Source of the DNA: an uncultured Bacteroidales bacterium
Lineage (GTDB): Bacteria > Bacteroidota > Bacteroidia > Bacteroidales > UBA932
Reading direction: 5' to 3'
Assembly (NCBI GenBank): GCA_905235535.1
Contig: CAJOLS010000044.1
Location: forward strand, 1 to 32,642
Length of the DNA stretch: 32,642 nt
The position numbers and the translations under genes were made by a program. Numbering within the stretch: position 1 is the stretch's first letter; every line of letters begins with the position of its first letter. Below are positions 24,367-32,039 of the stretch, piece by piece. The notes under the pieces were generated by a model that saw nothing but the letters and a program-made list of their open reading frames with translations, had not been told where the DNA came from and made no database searches.

Positions 24367-24374
24367 TATCTTTG
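24367..24374 (+). promoter_or_regulatory. -7 box downstream of repeat copy F
   Basis: TATCTTTG, 26 nt before the ATG at 24401. The base triplet at -33 would fall in the repeat end (CATTTC), a weak match. It could be a second promoter of the operon. Confidence 0.45.
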
Positions 24375-24400
24375 CACCCGGATTTTAGAGCCAGGAGAAT

Positions 24401-25417
24401 ATGTTCTTTAAACTGAAACAAGCTATTATGTGCAAGGCGCTGGAAAGAAGGAATGCGCAGAATCCTTTCCATGCCCAGACTGCCGACAACTATACTATGG
24501 AGGGTGCAACAGACCCTTTGCTGAACAATTCCTATTATTTTTCTGCGCACAGTAACAGGATGTCCGTGTTCGCGCGTCTGGGAAGGCGCGTAAACATGGA
24601 CGAATCTTGGTTCTGCATCTATCTGGACGGGAAGGTTTATTCCCTGCAGGAGGAGGTTTTCCCCGCCGGAGAATCTCCGCTTCTGGTAGAACGGGAAGGG
24701 GAGGACTGGCTGCTCTCCTTCAAGGGAAAGTTGAACGGAAGCGACGAGGTGGACTTTCGGGCCCGCTTTGCACCTAAGTTCGGCCTCATAGATTTTACCA
24801 GCCACATGCCGGCCGTAAGGATGGCTACCGGTATTGCCAACGAGAAGTGGAGCCGGGCTTTCTTCGGGGAACTGCAGAATGTGAGCGGCCAGCACCATTT
24901 TGAACAGGAGGGTGTCCTGGAAGGGCAGTTTACCCTGAACGGCCAAAGCGTGGAGTTTTCCCTGTCCTGCGTAAGGGACCATTCCTATGGCAAGCGTGAC
25001 TGGAACTACATGAACAACCACCTGTGGCTGATGGCCGTATCCGAGGACTGCCAGTTCAACTATTCCCTGGTTTCCTATCCCGTGATTTCGGCCCTGGAAG
25101 TGGGCAATTTCAGGACGGAGGCCGGCATGAGCTATATGCTGGAAGCCAACCTGGATTTCCAGGAGGTAGGGAAGGGCCTTGTGCCGGAAAAACTGGCCTT
25201 CAGCGTAAAGCTGGACGGTGGACAGAACTTGCCGGTACAGGCCAAAAAGCTGGCGGGCGTAACCTATCATTTTCAGGACGGAAAGTATATCCTGCACGAG
25301 AATGTGGCCGAATTCAGGCTGGGAGACAAGCTTTGCCGCGGCATCCTGGAAATTGGCTTCAACAGGGAAGCCGGCCGATATTTTAATCAGAGAGACTTGG
25401 ACAAGATAAAGAGATGA
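24401..25417 (+). CDS. CrtC/DUF7064-like protein, partner of a PEP-synthase-like enzyme
   Basis: A 338-residue soluble protein with no signal peptide or membrane segment. It is rich in beta strands; the second half has CVRDHSYGKRDWNYMNNHLWLMA (about 190-213). This HSxGxRDW signature recalls carotenoid 1,2-hydratase (CrtC)/AttH-like and DUF7064-like lipocalin-related domains, which handle hydrophobic small molecules. That assignment is from motif memory, not a search. An AGGAGA ribosome site precedes the ATG. Its TGA overlaps the ATG of the next gene (ATGA), so the two products are made together and probably act together. From memory, similar domains are fused to PEP-synthase-like enzymes in some animal proteins. 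No function is established. Confidence 0.6.
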   Translation: MFFKLKQAIMCKALERRNAQNPFHAQTADNYTMEGATDPLLNNSYYFSAHSNRMSVFARLGRRVNMDESWFCIYLDGKVYSLQEEVFPAGESPLLVEREGEDWLLSFKGKLNGSDEVDFRARFAPKFGLIDFTSHMPAVRMATGIANEKWSRAFFGELQNVSGQHHFEQEGVLEGQFTLNGQSVEFSLSCVRDHSYGKRDWNYMNNHLWLMAVSEDCQFNYSLVSYPVISALEVGNFRTEAGMSYMLEANLDFQEVGKGLVPEKLAFSVKLDGGQNLPVQAKKLAGVTYHFQDGKYILHENVAEFRLGDKLCRGILEIGFNREAGRYFNQRDLDKIKR

Positions 25418-27756
25418 AGATTTACCCGTTAGGAGCATTGCCCCAGGAACTGTATCCCGGGGTTGGAGGGAAAGCAAAAGGGCTGGATTTATTGGTGAGG
25501 AAGGGGTTCACCGTTCCTGCCGGATTTGTAATCACCGATGGGGATAACATTGAGCAGGAGGCTGTATATCAGGCCTTTGACGCCCTTGGGGTGAAACAGG
25601 TTTCCGTGCGCTCTTCCGCTTCCAATGAAGACGGCGCCGAGGCTTCCAACGCGGGCCAGTACGAGACTTGCCTGTTTGTGGACCGGGAGCATCTTCTGGA
25701 AAGCGTGCAGAAATGCCTGGCTTCCCTGGACTCCGAGCGCGTACAGGATTATGCCCGGCATTTTGATCTGTCCAAGGGCCGGATGAACATTGTGGTGCAG
25801 GAGATGATTGACAGCGACAAGGCGGGCGTTCTCTTTACGGCCGATCCCAACAAGGGCTCCCACATCCTCATTGAGGCGGTGGAGGGGCAGGGAGAGAACC
25901 TGGTCTCAGGGCAGGTATCGGCCCGCCGCTACCAGATTTCCCGCAAATGCTACAGGCCTTGTGCCGATGAGCTTCTGTCCGAAGAAGAAGTGAGGCAGCT
26001 CTATGAAGCCGGGAAGAAAATACGGGAAGTGTTTGGAGAGGAAATGGATGTGGAATGGGCCCTTTGCGGCGGAAAGCTGTATCTTTTGCAGATGCGCCCC
26101 ATTACTACGGAAATCGTTGACATAGAGGAGTTTGACCGGGAGGATGATTTGAGCGGCCATCTGTTCACCAAGCGGAATGTGGGGGAGATGATGCCGGGCG
26201 CCGTTACCCCGCTCACCCTGTCCACCTCCGTCAAGGCCATAGATTACGGCATGCGGTATTTCCTGATGACGGCCGGGGTGTATAAGTCTCCCTGCGAGGA
26301 AGCTCCTCTGCGGCTTGTCTCTTCCATCTCCGGGCACCTGTTTTTCGACATGAACCTGCTGTACAATATGTACGCGAAGGTGGCCATAGCCCATCCCCAG
26401 TCCATGAACCTGTCCATTATGGGAGAGTATCACGACTATCCGCCCGTTACGCTTCCTTTCTCCAATGCCTTTGTACGCTGCGTCAATTCCGCCAAGTTTC
26501 TTACCTATGTTTTCTCCGGCCACCGCGCCATGGGAAAATTCGACGAACTGCTCACAAGGGTGCATTTTGTGGAGACTTCATCGGCCCGGGAACTTTATAA
26601 GAGCATAGACGCCAACCTGGCCCTTCTGGACGAGAGCCTCATTTACCACTATGCTTCATCGGCCTATTCCGGCAGCGCTTCCAGTACGCTGTACCGGATG
26701 GTGGACAAGTATTTCCCGGATAAGAAGGAGTACCAGTCTTTCCTTTCGCACCTTCTTTCCAATATCCCGCATATTGAAAGTGCGGATATCCTGACCCGCC
26801 TGCAGGAAATGGCGCGGATTATCAAGAAACAGGAGCCCAGGGCCCTGGAAATGGGGCCTCAGGAACTGCTGGATTGTATTCAGGCCGACAAGGACCTTCA
26901 CCGCCGCTATCTGGATTTCCTGGCCCATCACGGCCACCGCTGCATCAAGGAGGCCGAGATGAGGAACAAGCCCTGGAGGGAGGACGAGATTCCGCTGATG
27001 AATTACCTCTCCAGCATCATCCGTTCGCCCATGGACCTGGAGCAGAAGGAGCCGGTGACAGACTACCGGAAAGAGTTTGGTTTTGTCAAGAATCCGCTCC
27101 TGAAGGCGGCCTGCATCAGCTATGCCAAAAAGTCCCGCGAGGCGGTGGTGGACCGCGAATATACCAAGTCCCGCCTGATAGAAATCATAGACCTTTTCAA
27201 GACACAGTATGCCCGGCTGGCCAAGCTTCTGGTGGCTGGCGGCCTTCTCCCCGACACGGATTTGGTCTATTTCCTCACGCACGGGGAAATCGGCCGTCTC
27301 ATCGAGGGAGAAACCTCCCTTGCTCCGCTGGCCGAAAGGCGCCGGAAGGCTTATGCCATCCAGGAAGAACTTTCCTTTGACGATATTTACATGGGAAAGC
27401 CCGTGGCCGATGTCTTTGACGTGGAAGAAAGTGACGGAACCCTGACCGGAGTGCCGGTTTCCAACGGGGAATGCGAGGGCTTTGTGCGCATTATCCGTTC
27501 TGCCGAAGACGCCAACAAACTGCAGAAGGGGGAGATTATGGTGGCCAAGTTTACGGATATTGGCTGGACCCCTTACTATTCCATGGTCAAGGGATTGGTC
27601 ACGGAGATTGGTTCCTCCCTGTCCCATGGGGCGGTGGTGGCCCGGGAATACGGTTTGCCCACCATTGTCAATGTAAAAGGAGCCACCAAACTGCTCAAGG
27701 ATGGCGACTACATTGTGATGGACGCCAGCAGGGGCCGGATTACTCTACGGGATTAG
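25414..27756 (+). CDS. PEP-synthase/rifampicin-phosphotransferase-like enzyme
   Basis: A 780-residue three-domain enzyme. The N-terminal ATP-grasp domain (PPDK_N; 1 to about 230) has GGKAKGLDLLVRKGFTVPAGFV, VSVRSSASNEDG, VVQEMIDSDKAGVLFTADP, LIEAVEGQGENLVSG and QMRPIT. A middle domain (about 240-660) starts with NVGEMMPGAVTPLTLS, as in rifampicin phosphotransferases. The C-terminal swivelling domain (about 680-780) has FTDIGWTPYYSM and the catalytic His738 in SSLSHGAVVAREYGLPTIVNV. The TIM-barrel PEP/pyruvate domain of true PEP synthase is absent, so the enzyme more likely moves the beta-phosphate of ATP to an unknown small molecule via phospho-His. It is translationally coupled to the CrtC/DUF7064-like gene. 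Confidence 0.85.
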   Translation: MKIYPLGALPQELYPGVGGKAKGLDLLVRKGFTVPAGFVITDGDNIEQEAVYQAFDALGVKQVSVRSSASNEDGAEASNAGQYETCLFVDREHLLESVQKCLASLDSERVQDYARHFDLSKGRMNIVVQEMIDSDKAGVLFTADPNKGSHILIEAVEGQGENLVSGQVSARRYQISRKCYRPCADELLSEEEVRQLYEAGKKIREVFGEEMDVEWALCGGKLYLLQMRPITTEIVDIEEFDREDDLSGHLFTKRNVGEMMPGAVTPLTLSTSVKAIDYGMRYFLMTAGVYKSPCEEAPLRLVSSISGHLFFDMNLLYNMYAKVAIAHPQSMNLSIMGEYHDYPPVTLPFSNAFVRCVNSAKFLTYVFSGHRAMGKFDELLTRVHFVETSSARELYKSIDANLALLDESLIYHYASSAYSGSASSTLYRMVDKYFPDKKEYQSFLSHLLSNIPHIESADILTRLQEMARIIKKQEPRALEMGPQELLDCIQADKDLHRRYLDFLAHHGHRCIKEAEMRNKPWREDEIPLMNYLSSIIRSPMDLEQKEPVTDYRKEFGFVKNPLLKAACISYAKKSREAVVDREYTKSRLIEIIDLFKTQYARLAKLLVAGGLLPDTDLVYFLTHGEIGRLIEGETSLAPLAERRRKAYAIQEELSFDDIYMGKPVADVFDVEESDGTLTGVPVSNGECEGFVRIIRSAEDANKLQKGEIMVAKFTDIGWTPYYSMVKGLVTEIGSSLSHGAVVAREYGLPTIVNVKGATKLLKDGDYIVMDASRGRITLRD

Positions 27757-27862
27757 CATTCAGCTCCCAGCCGGTGAGGGTGGAGATGTAAGGAATAACG
27801 GAATACGCTATCTTCTTGTGGCCGGTGCATAGGCGTATATTCTATTTGTTCCAGGTTTTGTT

Positions 27863-28306
27863 TTACAAATAGTTGGCATGTTTTACTTCGATGTCCGGAT
27901 TAAGTCTTAGGAGGTGGGAGACTATCTGATCGGCCTTTCCCTTGCTGGTGTGGATGTCCATGAAGCCTATGCCGGTGTCGTGCAGAAAGAGGGAACGGAA
28001 GCGCCCTTTCTTGCTTTCCTTGTAGGTGGCCGATTTTAGCTGGGAGATGTGCAGGGGATATTTTTTGGAATCGAAATCCGTGATGGTATCCTCCTCGTCA
28101 TCAATTTCATACGCCTTCAGTTTGTACATGCCATAAAACAGGGCTCCCTGGAACAAACAGAATGAGGCAATGTAAAGAAGTACCCGGTAACCGGCATCCT
28201 GCAAGATGATGTAAAGTACAAACAGGCCGATTCCCAAAATGACGGAAACGGCCACACCCCATTGGGTGAGTTTCCGTTTTCTTGTGTTTGCGTAAACAGT
28301 TTTCAT
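27863..28306 (-). CDS. Small membrane protein with PH-like C-terminal part, function unknown
   Basis: A 147-residue protein not recognised as a named family. Two hydrophobic segments (about 15-35 and 41-60) form an N-terminal hairpin, followed by a soluble part beginning AYEIDDEEDTITDFDSKKYPLHISQLKSATYKES. The strand pattern and final helix (KADQIVSHLLRLNP) resemble bacterial PH-like (bPH) domains that follow paired membrane helices. The gene starts 6 bp after the stop of the nitroreductase gene, so they form an operon. The A-rich context before the ATG is normal for the phylum. Confidence 0.65.
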   Translation of the reverse strand: MKTVYANTRKRKLTQWGVAVSVILGIGLFVLYIILQDAGYRVLLYIASFCLFQGALFYGMYKLKAYEIDDEEDTITDFDSKKYPLHISQLKSATYKESKKGRFRSLFLHDTGIGFMDIHTSKGKADQIVSHLLRLNPDIEVKHANYL

Positions 28307-28312
28307 TTGTAG

Positions 28313-28987
28313 CTATTTCCAGCTGAAATTGCCTTTTCCGGCACCCGACTCAAAGTGATACTTCACAATGCCAAGGTCTATCTGCGTGTAGCCGGACAGG
28401 GAGAACTGGGTCTTGGCTTCCACTATGTTCCCGGGGTGGAGAATGAACTTGAATTTCTGCTGGTTCACGGCGGTGGGAGCCAGCAGTGCGGCTTCCAGGC
28501 CGTCCCGGAACCACTGGGGAAGTTCCCCATCGGCCTCAAAGAAGTTCTCCATGGGCTTCTGAGGGTGTTGTTTGCCCTGGTCCTGGCCATAGCCAAGAGC
28601 AATTACGCAGTGTACGATGTCATTATCCCGTAGCGAGAAGGTGCCCGGAATCTTTTTGTAGGTGAGACCCACCCAGCAGGTATTCAGCCCCAGGGCCTGC
28701 GCCTGCAGTACCAGTTCTTCTCCGAAGTAGCCCAATTTCTCTTCGGCCTCTTTCCCCTTGGGACCGGCCATGACAAAGTAGTTCTTTACTCCGGAGAACT
28801 GACCGTACTTCCACATGCCGGTAGAGAACGCCCTGGGCTCTTCCACCACCAGTTGGATGTTCAGGCTGGTTTGGGCATTGATACGCTCCACGGAGGCCTT
28901 GATGGTCTCCAACTTTTCGGCCTCAATGGGCCTGTCGGTATATTTTCGCACGGAATGCCGCGCCTTGATTGCCTCTTTTACTTCCAT
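28313..28987 (-). CDS. Nitroreductase-family flavoprotein
   Basis: A 224-residue FMN-dependent oxidoreductase. The N-terminal IKARHSVRKYTDRPIEAEKL is the family FMN-binding Arg-x-Ser-x-Arg motif. GYFGEELVLQAQALGLNTCWVGLTY is the core helix, and VIALGYGQ the following strand. The C-terminal half repeats part of the fold (WFRDGLEAALLAPTAVNQQKFKF), as in the TM1586-like nitroreductase group. It likely reduces quinone-like or nitro compounds; substrate unknown. The ORF track starts at 29029, but a TATCTTTG box ends 4 nt before the ATG at 28987, so that ATG is the start and the mRNA may be leaderless. A small membrane protein gene follows. Confidence 0.88.
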   Translation of the reverse strand: MEVKEAIKARHSVRKYTDRPIEAEKLETIKASVERINAQTSLNIQLVVEEPRAFSTGMWKYGQFSGVKNYFVMAGPKGKEAEEKLGYFGEELVLQAQALGLNTCWVGLTYKKIPGTFSLRDNDIVHCVIALGYGQDQGKQHPQKPMENFFEADGELPQWFRDGLEAALLAPTAVNQQKFKFILHPGNIVEAKTQFSLSGYTQIDLGIVKYHFESGAGKGNFSWK

Positions 28988-28991
28988 ACTG

Positions 28992-28999
28992 CAAAGATA
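28992..28999 (-). promoter_or_regulatory. -7 box 4 nt before the nitroreductase ATG
   Basis: The minus strand reads TATCTTTG, then CAGT, then ATG. With the usual distance from this box to the start of transcription, the transcript would begin at or next to the ATG. Confidence 0.55.
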
Positions 29000-29038
29000 A
29001 CATTTTCGCGGATTTTTCGTATCTTGCAATTCCTATTG

Positions 29039-29196
29039 AGAGTCTGTTTTGAAATGATTTTTATTTATTGTTTTTTTTGTGGAAATTTTTCTTGAAAATT
29101 TTTGGCCATAGGGGTTCCTATGGGTGAAAATTTTTGAGGAAAATTTACCAAAAAGAAACATAAAGAATTTATTGAATCATTTCAATAACAGACTCT
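29039..29196 (+). repeat. Fold-back repeat copy G (long form)
   Basis: 158 bp, AGAGTCTG to CAGACTCT, with a perfect central hairpin CCATAGG-GGTT-CCTATGG. The flanks extend the inverted repeat (TTG outside the left end, CAA outside the right). The right terminus has AATAACAG for AAAACAG. It lies between the divergent nitroreductase and broken EamA genes. Confidence 0.93.
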
Positions 29197-29217
29197 CAAA
29201 TATACGAAAATCCGGCA

Positions 29218-29245
29218 TTGATAGACAAATAATTCCGTATATTTG
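29218..29245 (+). promoter_or_regulatory. Promoter of the broken EamA gene
   Basis: TTG at 29218-29220, then 17 nt, then TATATTTG (29238-29245), a full match to TAnnTTTG. It lies 22 bp outside repeat copy G. Confidence 0.5.
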
Positions 29246-29268
29246 CTCCCTGAAACAGAAAGAAAGCT

Positions 29269-29760
29269 ATAGAAAAGTCCGATAATACCAGAATCCTTGT
29301 CATTCTTCATCTGGCCGTGTTCCTGGCGGGCTGGACGGGGATTTTCGGCCGTCTCATCTCTCTGGGCGGCCTGCCTTTGGTGTGGTACAGGATGATGGTG
29401 AGCGTAGTTGTATTGGCCGTGGTGATGGAGTTTTTGCACAGGCTTCACCATCCGGGCTGGAAGGCCCTTGGGAAGATTGCTGCGTGCGGCATCATCCTGG
29501 CCTTGCACTGGGTGGCTTTCTTTGCCAGTATCCAGGCTTCCAATGTTTCTGTCGGCGTGGCCTGCGTGGCTACTACCACCCTGTTCCATCCGCTGATTAA
29601 CCGCAAACGTGTCTCTTGGACAGAGGTTCTGGTCAGTTTCATTTCCATTGCCGGAGTGCTCCTGATTTTCAGTTTAGATGTGCGTTACAGGCTGGGGATT
29701 ACCCTAATCATTGTCTCCGTCCTCATCCAAACCTACAGGGTCAGGACTTCCAGGCAGTAG
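29269..29760 (+). pseudogene. EamA/DMT transporter with internal deletion and ATA in place of the start
   Basis: The frame reads EKSDNTRILVILHLAVFLAGWTG..., a normal EamA N-terminus, but the codon at the expected start is ATA (29269-29271). The ORF track begins at a GTG (29317) inside helix 1. The first EamA repeat is normal up to SWTEVLVSFISIAGVLLIFSLDVRYRLG. It is then followed at once by ITLIIVSVLIQTYRV and the stop, which resembles the last helix of a full-length (about 300-residue) member. The product would be about 163 residues, as if about 140 residues were lost in frame from the middle. A small functional protein is possible but unlikely. Confidence 0.7.
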
Positions 29761-29820
29761 GAGACGGACCGCCTGTTTCAGAGCCAGGGCTATGCGTATC
29801 AGGAGAAGTTCTAATAGACA

Positions 29821-30459
29821 ATGAAAGCATTGGTATTGGGCGCAACGGGCGCCATAGGAAAAGACCTGGTTTCGCAGCTTCTCCAGGACGAGGCCTTCGA
29901 CAGGGTGGATATTTTTGTGAGGAGGGAAGTTCCTGCCTTTTCGGACAAGCTGGTGGTTCACGTGGTGGATTTCGAACATCCGGAGCAGTGGGCCGGAGAA
30001 CTCACCGGAGACGTCCTTTTCTCCATGCTGGGAACCACCATCCGGGCCGCCGGCAGCCAGCAGGCCCAGTGGAAGGTGGATTATACCTATCAGCTGCAGG
30101 CGGCGCAAGGGGCCCGGAAGAACGGGGTGCCCGTCTATGCGGTGGTGTCTTCCGTCGGGGCCGATGCCAAGTCCAGGATATTCTACAGCAAGATGAAAGG
30201 CGCGTTGGACAGGGATGTCCAGGCCCTGGGCTTCGAAGGCTGCTTCATTCTTCGGCCGCCGTCTCTTATCCGGAAGGGGAGTGACCGTTTGGGAGAGAAG
30301 GTTGGCGTGGTGGCCCTCCGGGCTATCAATGCCATCGGCCTTATGCGAAACTTTACGCCCATGCCCACAGAGGCAGTGGCTGCTGCTATGATTCGTCTGG
30401 CCAAAAGCGGCCGGAAAGGCACCGGAATCTTTACTTCACAGGAAATTTTATCGATATAG
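29821..30459 (+). CDS. NAD(P)-binding Rossmann protein (HTATIP2/atypical SDR type)
   Basis: A 212-residue cytoplasmic protein. The N-terminal MKALVLGATGAIGKDLVSQLL carries the GxxGxxG dinucleotide loop. VDFEHPEQWAGELTGDVLFSMLGTT follows the order of atypical short-chain dehydrogenases. VVSSVGADAKSRIFYSKMKGALDRDVQALGF includes the Ser and the Tyr-x-x-x-Lys of the active site (YSKMK). The end LRPPSLIRKG matches HTATIP2/TIP30-like proteins. Substrate unknown. AGGAGA is 15 nt before the ATG. The next gene starts 1 nt after its TAG, so the two are an operon. Confidence 0.83.
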   Translation: MKALVLGATGAIGKDLVSQLLQDEAFDRVDIFVRREVPAFSDKLVVHVVDFEHPEQWAGELTGDVLFSMLGTTIRAAGSQQAQWKVDYTYQLQAAQGARKNGVPVYAVVSSVGADAKSRIFYSKMKGALDRDVQALGFEGCFILRPPSLIRKGSDRLGEKVGVVALRAINAIGLMRNFTPMPTEAVAAAMIRLAKSGRKGTGIFTSQEILSI

Positions 30460-30460
30460 T

Positions 30461-31327
30461 ATGGATAATTACGAACTCATTCATTTAGAGGACTATACAC
30501 AGTCCGGAGAAGGCGGAACGGCCGTTTCCTATACCCATAAAAACCGCAGAACCCTTGCCAAACTGTATAAACCCGGTTTCGAGGCAGACAGGGCCAAGGC
30601 GGAATTCTTTACCGCCCGTGCGGTCTATCAGATGGGCATCCCCACTCCGGAACCCTACAGACTGGTAACGGACGGGGAGCGCTACGGAGCAGAATACGAG
30701 CTGGTAGGTGGGAAGCGTTCGTTTACCCGCATCATTTCGCAGGAACCGGAGCGGCTGGAGGAAATCTCCCTTGCCTTTGCGGCCCAGGCGAAAGCCTTGC
30801 ATTCCACACCGGCCGATACGGCTCATCTCCACTCTTACAAGCAGGTTCTCGCGAAGTTCTACAAGGAGAAGGATATGGTTCCCGAATCGTACAGACAGCG
30901 TTCTCTGGCTTTCCTTGAGACAGTGGCCGATACGCCCACCTGCCTGCACGGAGACCTCCAGATCGGGAATATCATCACCGACGGAAAACGTACCCTCTGG
31001 ATAGATGTGGGAGAGTTCAGTTATGGCGCTCCCGAGTGGGATCTGAGCATTATGTGGATTATGTCGTACAGGATGGATGCCCAGCGGGCCGACCATCTGT
31101 TTCACATTACCCCGGAACAGATAAAAAAGCATTGGAACATTTTCCTTCCTGCCTATCTGGGTACTTCAGACCCTCAGGTTCTGGAGGAATACTCGCGCCG
31201 TCTTGCCCCTTACTATGCGGTAAAGGTGCCCTATGTCTATGACATGGCGTACCACACCCGCCTCCCGGAGCAAAGTTTCCAGCTTATCGACCGTTTCCTT
31301 GAAAAAGTGCCCGGTTCGGAGGAATAG
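30461..31327 (+). CDS. APH-family phosphotransferase (TIGR02172-like)
   Basis: A 288-residue protein-kinase-like small-molecule kinase. The N-lobe has a Gly-rich GEGGTAVSY loop (about 17-25) and a Lys in RRTLAKLYKPGFE. The C-lobe has the catalytic loop CLHGDLQIGNII (about 165) with Asp and Asn, then the metal-binding Asp in LWIDVGEFSYGAPEWDLSIMW, a variant of the usual DFG/DFE motif. The pattern fits the TIGR02172 group of aminoglycoside-phosphotransferase-like proteins. The substrate is unknown and antibiotic resistance should not be assumed. It is second in the operon with the NAD(P)-binding protein and ends 14 bp from the convergent pgeF. Confidence 0.83.
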   Translation: MDNYELIHLEDYTQSGEGGTAVSYTHKNRRTLAKLYKPGFEADRAKAEFFTARAVYQMGIPTPEPYRLVTDGERYGAEYELVGGKRSFTRIISQEPERLEEISLAFAAQAKALHSTPADTAHLHSYKQVLAKFYKEKDMVPESYRQRSLAFLETVADTPTCLHGDLQIGNIITDGKRTLWIDVGEFSYGAPEWDLSIMWIMSYRMDAQRADHLFHITPEQIKKHWNIFLPAYLGTSDPQVLEEYSRRLAPYYAVKVPYVYDMAYHTRLPEQSFQLIDRFLEKVPGSEE

Positions 31328-31341
31328 GCCGAAGGAAGGGA

Positions 31342-32019
31342 CTATTTCAGCATAATGGAATTGATAGTCCTGCCGCAGTTCACTCCCTCCCGCCGGGCCG
31401 AGAAGAAGGATTCGTCGGTAAACGTATCTATACCACACACCCGGATATTCTCCGGCTTCACGCCGGCCTTCTCCAGTAACCAGCAGTTTGCTTTCCAGAG
31501 GTCAATATGATGCCCGCCGGACATGGGCCTGCCGTCTCCCTTACCCTGGAAGGACCAGATTCTGTCCATCGGAAAATCGGCATTCTTGAAATGCTCGGCC
31601 ACTTCTTCACCAACCTGGAAACTGTCCGGTCCGATGGAGGGGCCCAGGACGGCCCATATGTCTTCTGCGTTACATTGATACTTGACCGTCATCATTCCCA
31701 CGGTTTTCTCGGAAATATGCAGGACTGTTCCTTTCCAACCGGCGTGGGCGGCCGCTACAACCCGTTTCACCGGATCGTATAGCAGAACGGGTACACAATC
31801 GGCCGTCCTTACGCCGATGGCAACACCCGGCAGCGTGGTCACGAAGACATCATACCCCTCCAGTTCCTCCCGCGTCATTCCCGGACGCTCGATGAACGCC
31901 ACTTTGGCTTCGTGCACCTGGTGCCCCTGGATGACGGGATAGGGGAGTTCAGAATCCCTCCGCGTAGAGAATGCCTCCACACCGGCACCCAGGTCATATT
32001 TCAAAAGCTCAGAAAACAT
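31342..32019 (-). CDS. pgeF: PgeF, YfiH-type polyphenol oxidase/purine nucleosidase family
   Basis: A 225-residue protein of the multicopper-oxidase-like LACC1/YfiH family. Metal-site motifs are complete: IQGHQVHEAKV, VRTADCVPVLLYDP and VVAAAHAGWKGTVLHI supply the His-Cys-His set, followed by LGPSIGPDSFQVGEEV and the C-terminal CGIDTFTD..FFSARRE. Family members were called laccases, but are now known as purine nucleoside-acting enzymes and as editing factors (PgeF) that keep L-Ser out of peptidoglycan. It follows greA by 20 bp and is probably co-transcribed with it. The ATG at 32019 gives a normal length. Confidence 0.92.
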   Translation of the reverse strand: MFSELLKYDLGAGVEAFSTRRDSELPYPVIQGHQVHEAKVAFIERPGMTREELEGYDVFVTTLPGVAIGVRTADCVPVLLYDPVKRVVAAAHAGWKGTVLHISEKTVGMMTVKYQCNAEDIWAVLGPSIGPDSFQVGEEVAEHFKNADFPMDRIWSFQGKGDGRPMSGGHHIDLWKANCWLLEKAGVKPENIRVCGIDTFTDESFFSARREGVNCGRTINSIMLK

Positions 32020-32039
32020 ATCACAAAACTCTCTGGAAA

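Noticed and set aside
1-29196. CRISPR array or attachment sites as an explanation of the repeats
   Set aside because: Copies are kilobases apart, vary in length, lie in both orientations, and have no regular spacers, cas genes or integrase.
30461-31327. Antibiotic-resistance call for the APH-like kinase and the rifampicin-phosphotransferase-like enzyme
   Set aside because: The folds are shared by many metabolic kinases and phosphotransferases. Nothing in the sequence or neighbourhood shows that either acts on an antibiotic.
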